A DNA stretch of 13,664 nucleotides from Pseudobdellovibrionaceae bacterium (GTDB lineage Bacteria; Bdellovibrionota; Bdellovibrionia; Bdellovibrionales; JAMPXM01). A model generated the notes under the pieces. That model had not been told where the DNA came from and made no database searches. It saw only the letters and a list, made by a program, of their open reading frames with translations. Below, piece by piece: positions 5,353 through 13,300 of the stretch. The position numbers and the translations under genes were made by a program. Every line of letters begins with the position of its first letter. Position 1 is the first letter of the stretch. The DNA lies in assembly GCA_913776405.1 (NCBI GenBank), contig CAJYOV010000104.1, forward strand, positions 1 to 13,664. Reading direction: 5' to 3'.

Positions 5353-7047
5353 TTACTTCTGCTTACGAAGAGCACTTTCAAGTTTGCGAAGTCTCGCTTC
5401 GAACTCAGCATCCTTGGCTTCAAGCTTTCGCTCGAGCTCTTGAACTTTTGCTTCAGCTTTCACTGCGCGTTCTTCAAGAGACGCAATACTGCGAACCTGT
5501 TTCACGTTGGATTCATGAAGCGACTTAATCGCTTCGACCACCGGCGCAACCAACATTGGGTAGTTCACGCGCTTGTAGCCATCGGCAGATACAGTAACCG
5601 CTTCTGGGAAGACGAGCTCAACATCTTGCGCGATAAGACCAATCTGATCTCGGTCCGCTTCTTTACTCGTTGGATTGATCCAACGATACGCCACACCGTT
5701 TAAGCTCAAGACTTTATCGAGCGCCGATTGAATTGGCGTGATGTCTTTCTTCAAACGACGATCCGACGTGTAGAGGTAGGAGTCTGCAATCACGTTACCC
5801 GCAACGTGTAGACGTTCCGTTGGCGAAATTGTTCCGATCCCGACGTTACCCGAAACACGGATCGCAAGTTTCGAGTCAGTGACGGGGTCGGCATCGCTCG
5901 TGTTATTTGCAGCGGAGCCAAGAGCAAAGCTCAAATAGTCAGCATTCCCGAAGGCGCCGCCTCCAACTGCGGAGATCAGCGTGCGCGCACGATGGGTAGC
6001 TCCACCTGCATTGTCAGTTTGCTTAAATGCAATGCCCGCCGAACCGCCGTCGCCAGTGTAATTCGAGACCATCAGCTGATACTGACTCGAGGGTGCGACA
6101 GTATAGTTTGCAACCTCTAGCTGCGACAGGGGCGCTGTCGTGCCGATACCGACTTTCCCGCCAGAGCGATAAACATCGCTACCACTCACAGTCCAAGGGC
6201 TCGAGCCGCTGCTCACATCAACGCCATTCACAAGAAGTTGTGTCGCGTTGATCGCACCGTTTACGTCGAGTTTGTAGCCTGGCGCAGTTGTACCAATGCC
6301 TACTTTACCGGTTGAATCGATGCGCATGCGTTCTGTGAGTGCCGTGTCGTTCGTGGAGAACGCAAGATATTTACCGGCAGAGGTGGAGCTGAGCTGAACG
6401 CCGTTCGTCGTTCCGCCGAGCGTTCCCGCCAAGGCTCCGGTGTTTGAGAAAACGTTGAACGCGCCGTTTTGGCCCGACGAACCTGCGTTCACCATCGCTC
6501 GACCGAGAATGGTACCATTTACGTCGAGATTCGTTCCTGGTGCAGATGTACCGATACCGACGTTACCACTCACGATCAAGCCGTTGGCTGGCGCAGCGGT
6601 GCCGGAGTAGGTACCCGCAGAGATACCGCCATTCACTGAGAGAGGCGATACAGCGTTTGGCGTGTTGATTGCTACGCCCGTGGCACTTACAGAGAGTCGC
6701 ACTTTCGACATCATTTGAGTGTCGGTGAAAGATTGAGTTGCGTTTCCTGCAGAAGGAATTGGCGCAACCATAAAGTTGCCCCAGATGTCACCGAATGCGA
6801 TTGCACCACCGCTGTTAGTTCCATCGGAGTTGGTCACCCAGTTGGTGCCGACACGCGCGGCGTTTAAGCCTAGGTAACCCTGTGCATAATTCAAATTGCC
6901 GCTTGCGCCTGCTGGTCCGATCGTCGCTGCCTGGTTCGGGCTTGTTGTCGAGGCGCCAGCGACCACGCCTTTGCGTGCAGAGTAAACTCGGAGCGTTTGT
7001 GCCGACTCCAACATTACCTGAAGTGCGGAACGCGTTCCCGCTGCCAA
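5353..7047 (-). CDS. C-terminal part of fibre gene 2: VGIGT repeats, S74 chaperone, coiled coil
   Basis: The listed frame opens at a TTG (7047), but residues upstream of about 6986 are out-of-frame readings of the overlapping N-terminal part, so the genuine portion starts near 6985. No signal peptide precedes it. An internal ATG at 7014 with AGG three bases upstream is the only plausible independent start. The protein has four repeats of the type GNVGIGTSAPGTNLDVNG. Then comes a peptidase S74 intramolecular chaperone: S428-D-R-R-L-K433-K-D-I, with the Ser/Lys pair used for self-cleavage in phage fibres, then RWINPTSKEADRDQIGLIAQ, DVELVFPEAV and YKRVNYPMLVAPVVEA. It ends in a long heptad coiled coil (about residues 505-564, IASLEERAVKAEAKVQELER and so on). 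The chaperone is expected to drive trimer formation and then be released. It is very similar to the C-terminus of fibre gene 1. Together with the N-terminal part it would be about 1,624 residues. Confidence 0.72.
   Translation of the reverse strand: MAAGTRSALQVMLESAQTLRVYSARKGVVAGASTTSPNQAATIGPAGASGNLNYAQGYLGLNAARVGTNWVTNSDGTNSGGAIAFGDIWGNFMVAPIPSAGNATQSFTDTQMMSKVRLSVSATGVAINTPNAVSPLSVNGGISAGTYSGTAAPANGLIVSGNVGIGTSAPGTNLDVNGTILGRAMVNAGSSGQNGAFNVFSNTGALAGTLGGTTNGVQLSSTSAGKYLAFSTNDTALTERMRIDSTGKVGIGTTAPGYKLDVNGAINATQLLVNGVDVSSGSSPWTVSGSDVYRSGGKVGIGTTAPLSQLEVANYTVAPSSQYQLMVSNYTGDGGSAGIAFKQTDNAGGATHRARTLISAVGGGAFGNADYLSFALGSAANNTSDADPVTDSKLAIRVSGNVGIGTISPTERLHVAGNVIADSYLYTSDRRLKKDITPIQSALDKVLSLNGVAYRWINPTSKEADRDQIGLIAQDVELVFPEAVTVSADGYKRVNYPMLVAPVVEAIKSLHESNVKQVRSIASLEERAVKAEAKVQELERKLEAKDAEFEARLRKLESALRKQK
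5531..5820 (-). repeat. S74 chaperone-coding module, copy in fibre gene 2
   Basis: This stretch aligns without gaps, at a constant offset of 4,991 bases, with 10522-10811 in fibre gene 1. Both encode the S74 core with identical runs such as SDRRLKKDITPIQSAL and GYKRVNYPMLVAP. The flanking coiled coils are more divergent and differ in length. It is a substrate for recombination between the two fibre genes. Confidence 0.75.
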
Positions 7048-10000
7048 CAGACCACGCGCCAGCGCTTGTACTGATGTCCGTGCCGTTAATTAGGAGCTGA
7101 GTTGCGTTCACGGCGCCGTTAACATCGACTTTGTATGCAGCCGATGTCTTACCAACACCGAAGTTTCCTGCAGCATCGACGACAGACAGTGCTGTACCCG
7201 CAGAGTTACGCCACTCTTGGAGATTGGCGGTTTGACCGCCAACCGCGGTTACGGCAAGGCCGACACTTGTTGTGCGTGAGTTAATTACGTTCACGCTGGC
7301 ATCGGTTGCGGTGCCAGTTTGAAACCCAAGTCCACCGTTGATGCCTCTATTACCAGCGAGCTCGATGCCCCAGTAAGAGTACATTTGCATTCTCGACGCG
7401 TAAGCATTCTGAATCGCGTTCGACGCGTCTCCAAAATACCAGCGCGATGCTTGACCGGTCGTTTGAGAGACGCCCAGCAAACGCGGGCTAGCGGTACTCG
7501 ATCCAGTTGCGTCCGCCAGAATGTCACCAACTACATGCAACTTCGCAGTCGGCGCTGTCGTGCCGACGCCAACGTAACCGGAATCGTCTACGGTCATGCG
7601 AATCGCGCCGTTCGTTTGGAACTGCAGATTCTGACCACCCGTACCCGAACGAAGACGAACATATGAGTTTCCGCGCTGGAGGGTCAAATAACTCGAGGCA
7701 TCCTGATAGAACTGAGACGAGAGCGAACTGCCCGATTCTTCGAGCGTAATGCCTGCGGTATTCGAACTTTGCTTTACGTGAATCGGCGACAGCGGCGACG
7801 TGACGCCGATTCCGACTTCGCCACTTGGAAGAATCGTTACTCTCGTTGAGTTATTAGTTTTGAAACTCAAATTAAAATTGTCATTCGTGCCAAGCGATGC
7901 GGCTGCTCCGAAGGAGTTGCCGCCATTCACGAATCCAGTGGATGAGGTGATTGGCGAAAGCCAAGAGAGAACTCCAGATCCGTTCGTCGAAAGCACTTGG
8001 CCGCTCGTGCCAGCAGTTGTCGGAAGCGTAAGACCGTAGCTAGTGAAGCCAGTTGGCGCAGCAATCGTGACAGCTCCACCCGCCGCCCCATCTCTTAGAA
8101 GAAGCGAGTTGTTGAGCGTCGCAGAACTTGCAACGAAGCTTCCTGCAGAATCGCGCTTCACGATCGTACCAACCGTATTCGCAGCTGTTGCCGCGTTAGC
8201 TAAGTTTGCACCGGATGCAACGTTCGCCGCCGTGACGCCCCCGACTTGTGCAACCGTTGCTGCAGCCGAGCCAGAGCCCGAGGCCGTGACATCACCGGTG
8301 AGCGCCGTGATGCCAGCACCCGCGACGCCGAGAGTTTGCCAGTTCGTTCCGTTACAGTAATCGAGATTGCCACCCGCGTATCTGATCACACCTGGAACCG
8401 TGCTATCGCAAGTCGGTGTCGTGCCGATGCGGATCGCGCCGTTCACATCGAGGAGCGCAAGCGGAGCAGTAGTGCCGATGCCGACATTACCGGATCCATC
8501 GATGCGCATCCGCTCACCCGAGTTCGTCGATAAGCCTAGCGTATTGGAACCGGCGTAAAACATCCCGGTGTGACCACCCGCAGCCGAGAAATTGAAGGCC
8601 GGGTTTGTCGCGTTACCGCTTTGGCTCGAATAGTTGAGCCCGTAAACTCCGGCTGAGTTAACGACCAGGCGGTTCGTCTGAACCGTCAAATCGCCAAGCG
8701 CAGTGGTGCCGGGCACGGTTAAAGTTGCGGTAGGTGTCGTCGTCCCGATACCGACGTTACCGTTTGCGAGAATCGTCATGCGATTCAAGTTGTTCGTTCT
8801 AAGATTGAGATCGAAGTTGTCGTTGTTCCCGATGGAAGAGGCCGCACCGAACGTATTGCCGCCATCCACCCACGCAGACGATGCAGAAACTGGATTCGTC
8901 CACGAAAGAACACCCGATCCGTTCGTCGTAAGCACCTGGCCGCTTGCGCCAGCTGTTGGTGGCAACGTTAAAGAGTAGTTTGCACCGAGCGATGCTGGCG
9001 ATTGAATCGTAACTTTGAAGTTGTTCGTCGTTTCAAAAATTTGCACGGACTGCGTGCCGATTGCGGTCAGCGAAGCACTCGGTGCGGTGATCGCACCCGT
9101 TGTCGTGATGGCACCCGTAGTGTTGATCGACGTTCCGTTACCGATCGTTCCAGAAATAGCGGAACCCGCGACTTTGCCTGCGGTCGTTAGTGTCGGAACA
9201 TCGGCTTCGGCGATCGAGGTCGCCGAAGATACGCGCCCGTAGGCATCGTAAGTAACCTTGTAGCCGGTGCCACCTGAACCTACAGTTGCAAGAGCAATCG
9301 TTCCCGAAGTCGTGATCGGGCCTCCCGTGAGACCTGTGCCGGTTGCAACTGACGTGACCGTACCGCCCGAGGAAGCGGCCGTTACACATGTCAGAAGACC
9401 GGAGCCATTATCTTTTAAAAACTGATTTGCACCGCATGTTGGAAGCGCTGTCTTCGCAAAAGCTTGGACACCTGCAAGTGGATCTACCGGCGCCCACGAC
9501 GTTCCGTTATACGAGAGCACTTGACCGGCTGTCGGTGCACCACCCGAAATCGCGGCGCCACCGAGTCGGCCCGCGCGCTCATAAAGGTTCGATGTCCCCG
9601 CTACGAGAAGTTTCAACGCATCGTAGTTCGCGTTAGAGAGAGGCGAAATTGAAGTTAGCGTTCCATCAGACTCTTCGACGCGGAGAAGATTCTGAATTCC
9701 GAATCCAGAGATCTGTCGCGACTCAATTGCAAATGGGACGTAATTTACACGTTGCGCGGGCATAGGTTCCCACGTCGACATTGTCTCGTCTTTGAAATAG
9801 ACCACGAGCTTTCGGCCATCGTCTAAATTCGGTGTATAGCTGCTTCCGATGGCACACGTGGCAGGATCGAACGTGTAAGAGCCACGATTCGAGAACACTT
9901 TATCGAGACCAAGTGTGGTCGTATCCGTACGCGTGCCCGAACCGTCGTTGATCGTGAGAGAAAAACTTCCGTTCGATAATCGCATGTCTTGCGATTGCAC

Positions 10001-10228
10001 TTCTTCGAACATCAAACAGTTTTGCGAGCCTGGTGTGCGGATCTGCAAGCGGAACTGAACGTTCGCGCCCGCAAGAGGATTTCCGTCTGGCTTCAAGATG
10101 CGGCCTTGATAAGTGATTCCGGCATCAGACGATGCAAATGACGTCGAAACACCGCAAAGAAAAGCAGCGGCCAGACATGAGGAAATCAGGATGCAAATTT
10201 TAACTAGCTTATGCCAACGACGTTCCAC
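6815..10228 (-). CDS. N-terminal part of fibre gene 2: secreted, VGIGT-repeat fibre, disrupted by frameshift
   Basis: The frame starts at GTG 10228, with no strong ribosome binding site. Residues 1-32 are a signal peptide (basic start, hydrophobic 11-26, cleavage likely after SFA). Residues about 37-172 form an N-terminal beta domain of a type common in tail-fibre-like surface proteins: ITYQGRILKPDGNPLAGANV, then LSNGSFSLTIND, and MPAQRVNYVPFAIESR. Then follow linker motifs (AGQVLSYNGTSWAP, GQVLTTNGSGVLSW) and six repeats such as GNVGIGTTAPLALLDVNG. True homology ends at S1081. The last 56 residues are Arg-rich and Cys-containing, unlike the rest, and are an out-of-frame read-through past a one-base shift at 6984-6988. 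The proper continuation is in the next frame (to 5353). The protein is expected to be exported and trimeric, but as it stands it lacks its S74 chaperone. It is probably cotranscribed with fibre gene 1 upstream and the polyglycine gene downstream. Confidence 0.78.
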   Translation of the reverse strand: MERRWHKLVKICILISSCLAAAFLCGVSTSFASSDAGITYQGRILKPDGNPLAGANVQFRLQIRTPGSQNCLMFEEVQSQDMRLSNGSFSLTINDGSGTRTDTTTLGLDKVFSNRGSYTFDPATCAIGSSYTPNLDDGRKLVVYFKDETMSTWEPMPAQRVNYVPFAIESRQISGFGIQNLLRVEESDGTLTSISPLSNANYDALKLLVAGTSNLYERAGRLGGAAISGGAPTAGQVLSYNGTSWAPVDPLAGVQAFAKTALPTCGANQFLKDNGSGLLTCVTAASSGGTVTSVATGTGLTGGPITTSGTIALATVGSGGTGYKVTYDAYGRVSSATSIAEADVPTLTTAGKVAGSAISGTIGNGTSINTTGAITTTGAITAPSASLTAIGTQSVQIFETTNNFKVTIQSPASLGANYSLTLPPTAGASGQVLTTNGSGVLSWTNPVSASSAWVDGGNTFGAASSIGNNDNFDLNLRTNNLNRMTILANGNVGIGTTTPTATLTVPGTTALGDLTVQTNRLVVNSAGVYGLNYSSQSGNATNPAFNFSAAGGHTGMFYAGSNTLGLSTNSGERMRIDGSGNVGIGTTAPLALLDVNGAIRIGTTPTCDSTVPGVIRYAGGNLDYCNGTNWQTLGVAGAGITALTGDVTASGSGSAAATVAQVGGVTAANVASGANLANAATAANTVGTIVKRDSAGSFVASSATLNNSLLLRDGAAGGAVTIAAPTGFTSYGLTLPTTAGTSGQVLSTNGSGVLSWLSPITSSTGFVNGGNSFGAAASLGTNDNFNLSFKTNNSTRVTILPSGEVGIGVTSPLSPIHVKQSSNTAGITLEESGSSLSSQFYQDASSYLTLQRGNSYVRLRSGTGGQNLQFQTNGAIRMTVDDSGYVGVGTTAPTAKLHVVGDILADATGSSTASPRLLGVSQTTGQASRWYFGDASNAIQNAYASRMQMYSYWGIELAGNRGINGGLGFQTGTATDASVNVINSRTTSVGLAVTAVGGQTANLQEWRNSAGTALSVVDAAGNFGVGKTSAAYKVDVNGAVNATQLLINGTDISTSAGAWSVGSGNAFRTSGNVGVGTNAPSLLCTQRRGRWRLDNKPEPGSDDRTSRRKRQFELCTGLPRLKRRACRHQLGDQLRWN
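6984..6988 (-). other. Frameshift point joining the two halves of fibre gene 2
   Basis: On the coding strand the sequence reads GCT CCG AGT TTA CTC in the N-terminal frame. Removing one T from the TTT (plus-strand AAA 6984-6986) gives AGT TAC TCT and restores the frame, NAPSYSARKGVVAGAS. The distance 10228 to 5353 is 4,876 bases, one more than a multiple of three. Both frames are open through 6815-7047, so no stop marks the site. It could be a real indel, a sequencing or assembly error, or less likely a programmed +1 shift; no classical slippery site is seen. Confidence 0.8.
7800..8036 (-). repeat. Internal fibre repeat, second copy
   Basis: This unit of about 237 bases aligns at an offset of 939 bases (313 codons) with 8739-8975 in the same gene. 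It encodes GQVLSTNGSGVLSW, FVNGGNSFGAAASLGTNDNF and VTILPSGEVGIGVTSP; the other copy has GQVLTTNGSGVLSW, WVDGGNTFGAASSIGNNDNF and MTILANGNVGIGTTTP. It points to growth of the shaft by duplication followed by divergence. Confidence 0.65.
7959..8266 (-). repeat. 308-base module shared by the two fibre genes, copy in fibre gene 2
   Basis: This stretch aligns base for base without gaps to 13357-13664 in fibre gene 1. Both encode AATV, QVGGVTAANVASGANLANAA and the following TAANTV, IVKRDSAGSFVASSATLNNS and FTSYGLTLPTTAGT. Most third positions have begun to diverge while the protein is almost unchanged. The similarity may continue past the right edge. Confidence 0.75.
8739..8975 (-). repeat. Internal fibre repeat, first copy
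   Basis: This is the partner of 7800-8036 (offset 939 bases). It is the upstream copy in the direction of transcription and ends in the VGIGTTTP knot-like motif. The two differ mainly by conservative substitutions. Confidence 0.65.
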
Positions 10229-10334
10229 ATCTAACGTATCGGTCCCGATTAAGACGCCCTTAACCTTTATGACTCAAAATAATCCGATAGTAAGAGAGCG
10301 TGATTAAGACCGATCTAAGGTCCAGTTGCGCGGT
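10229..10334 (-). promoter_or_regulatory. Gap between the fibre genes with candidate promoter and 9-base direct repeats
   Basis: This is the only gap between the two fibre genes (106 bases). On the minus strand TTGAGT (at 10272-10277) and CTTAAT (at 10248-10253) are 18 bases apart and could be a weak promoter, but the leader would be only about a dozen bases. The plus-strand 9-mer GATTAAGAC occurs at 10247-10255 and again at 10302-10310. TTAAGACC at 10304-10311 is an inverted repeat of GGTCTTAA at 10345-10352, enclosing the fibre gene 1 stop. No T-tract follows, so I do not call a terminator. Confidence 0.3.
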
Positions 10335-13300
10335 TTATTTTGCCGGTCTTAAAGTCTTCTCGAGTGCGCGAAGGCGCGCTTCAAATTCGGCATTCTGTTT
10401 TTCAAGTTGCCTCACTCTCGCTTCAGCGGTTGCTGCGCGTTCCTCGAGCGAAGCGATCTTGCGATCCTGGTCGTGGTTCGTCTTTGCGTTCGCAATATTC
10501 GACGCATTCAACTCTTTTACGGCCTCGACCATCGGCGCGACAAGCATTGGGTAATTCACACGCTTGTAACCATCACTCGATTGCGTGACCGCCTGCGGAA
10601 ACACGAGCTCAACATCTTGCGCGATCAAGCCCAACTGATCACGATCTGCCTCAGGACTCACCGGCTTGATCCAACGATAAGCTACGCCGTTCAACCGCAT
10701 CACTTTCTCAAGCGCCGATTGAATCGGAGTGATGTCTTTCTTCAATCGACGATCCGACGTACTGATGTAGGCATCAGCGAGTACGTTTCCGACGACGTGT
10801 AGCTTTTCAGTTGGTGCTGTGGTGCCGACACCTACGCGGCCTGCGAAGTAACTGGGTGCTGTAGAGTCTGAGGCATAAACCGAGTATTTGTTTGTCGCGT
10901 AAATCGAGCCCACGTAAACGCCGTAGCCGTTCGTAATTGGCTTGGAGCCCGTAACGGCGAACTCCCCCGCCTTCGCATTTGTAATCGTGCCGCCAAAGAA
11001 GCTGATGTTGTCGACTACGAATCGACCACCCAGAGCGTCTTGAATCGAGTTACCAAAGACCGTGGTCTTGCCATTAAAAGCAAGCACCGAGTTTGTCGAA
11101 GCATTCGTTGTGCTATTGTAGACAATTTGGCTCCCAACACTTGCAAAGACTGCGTTCGCCGCAGGTGTGTTGGATATGGTCGTTGTGAAGGAACTAACTG
11201 TCGTTGATCCGTTGTTGCTGCTGATGATCTCGTTAACACTGAACGAGCCGTCGTTACCTGAAAGATAGGCGTCGCCACTCATGGCGATTGAACCGCCGAT
11301 TCCCGTGCCTGATTTCGCGCCTGGTGTAAGCACGATGCTGCCACCGTTCATGTTGCCTGTACCACCGTCCTGAGCTTTCAGAGTGATATTACTTCCCGCA
11401 GTTGATGCAGCTGCGGTTCCGCCTACAACATGCAGCGCTCCGGTTGGCGTGGACGTACCAATCCCGACATAGCCGTTCGGATCGATACGCATACGCTCTG
11501 CGCCCGCCGTCGAAACGCCAACCGCATGACTTCCAGCGCCGCCCGCTTCGAAGAAGCCCGTATCGCCTGAGTAAATGAAACTGTATGTCGGTGCTGCAGC
11601 GTTATTTGTAGCGCCTAAGTTCCTTGATAAGTACCCATTTGGTGCGTAAATCCCGAGCGATGATCGAATGTCTCCGACCACGTCTAGCGCTACCGAAGGC
11701 GTAGTCGTGCCGATACCGACGTTGCCGCCTGTGTAATTGATGTCGTTGATGACCTTCGCCCACGGGCCTGAAGTTGTCGGCACGTCTGTACCGTTTACTT
11801 TCAAGCCGGTAGCGTTGATCGTGCCTGCAACGTCGAGCGTGTACGCAGGTGACGCCGTTCCAACACCGACTCGTGATGTCGAAGTGTTTCCATAGATTAA
11901 GTTGCCGATGCTGACGTAGTTGCTGGTCGTCGCGCTCGGAGTTTGGATGTTCGAACCGATGAGAATGTTCGAGCCGCCGGATGTGAGCGTGTTACCAGAA
12001 TTGTAACCGAGGATCGTGTTGTTCGCGCCGCTTGTGACAGCATTCAGTGTGTAGGCACCAAGTGTAACGTTGTTGCTCCCAGTATGAGCTTGGTTGGCAG
12101 CAGCAGAGAAAGCGCCGACCAGCGTATTGTTCGCGCCCGTGTTGGCACCGCCATTTGTAAAGAAGACCTCTTTACCGATTAAGACGTTGTTGTCGGCCGC
12201 TGCCGTTGAAACCCAGCCGGCATTTTTACCGATTACCACTGAGTTGTCGCCCAAGTTGTCGCTACCAGCACCCGAGCCGATGTAGACTGAATCGACACCT
12301 TTCGTTCCGGCACCAGCACCTGCTCCAACAGCAACGTTGTCGTTACCGTAACCGCCGTACTTCATCGCATCCATACCGACTGCGACGTTGTAAGCGCCCA
12401 CGGTATCGCCCGTGTTCGTAAACATGGCAGCGCGACCGATTCCTACGTTGTAACTTCCAGCGGTACCTGCTTTCAAAGCGTATCCAGAATCAGAACCGAT
12501 AAAGATGTTGTTCTGTTGGTTTGAAATCCCAAGACCAGCATCTCGACCTAAGACAACGTTTTCACTACCCGTCGTTATGTTCAGCCCCGCATTGATGCCG
12601 ACGCCTACGTTCGATGTGCCGGTCGTGGAGGCTGCGCCCGAGTTGGCACCCAAGTACACTGTTTGACGAGTTGAGTTTGAAATCGCATCACTCAATCCAT
12701 CGATGTTTGTTGCTCCCGAGCCACCACTTGCCAGATCAGTCCACGTCGTGCCGACACAGAATTGGATTTTGCTCGAAGAGAAACGTAGCGCGCCGTTTAT
12801 ACCGGCAACACACGCCTCACCGCCACTTCCGATTTTGAGTGTTCCTGCAACATCGAGTTTTGTCGCAGGTGTCGTCGTGCCGACACCTACAGCGCCTGCA
12901 CTGGTAATTGTAACTCTCGCCACGGGGCTAGTCGTGGTTGTCTGAGTGGTGAAAAACTGCAGATTAGCCCCGGACCCAGTGCTGAATGTTTCGGCTGCCG
13001 TTGATGTGATTCTCGCGCCGACAGGCGTCGTGCCGGAAGAGTCGACACCCATCATTGAAATGGATCCAAGAATGTCGCCCGAGACAGTAGCAGCGGGCGA
13101 AGACGATGAACCTCGTCCATTTATCAAACTCAAACCCGGATAACCCGCAAATCCGCCATTGTAGTTTTGCAAAGACAACCCGGGATAACGAGCCGCGGTC
13201 GAATCTGTATTAATAACTCTAACGCGTGTACCAGAGTCACTTTTTGATACGGTCAAATCGTCCGAAGGGGTAGACGTTCCGATACCAACCTTACCCGTAG

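Noticed and set aside
6815..6983. The Arg-rich C-terminal tail of the 10228 frame as a genuine domain
   Set aside because: The neighbouring frame over the same bases encodes sequence that continues the fibre pattern (VVAGASTTSPNQAATIGPAG). The tail is therefore an out-of-frame artefact.
6980..6992. Programmed +1 ribosomal frameshift
   Set aside because: There is no in-frame stop or rare-codon pause near the site, no Shine-Dalgarno-like stimulator at the right distance and no known slippery sequence. An indel or sequencing error is simpler.
11890..12665. CRISPR array or tandem DNA repeat
   Set aside because: The repetition is at the protein level with degenerate DNA. There are no identical direct repeats with unique spacers.
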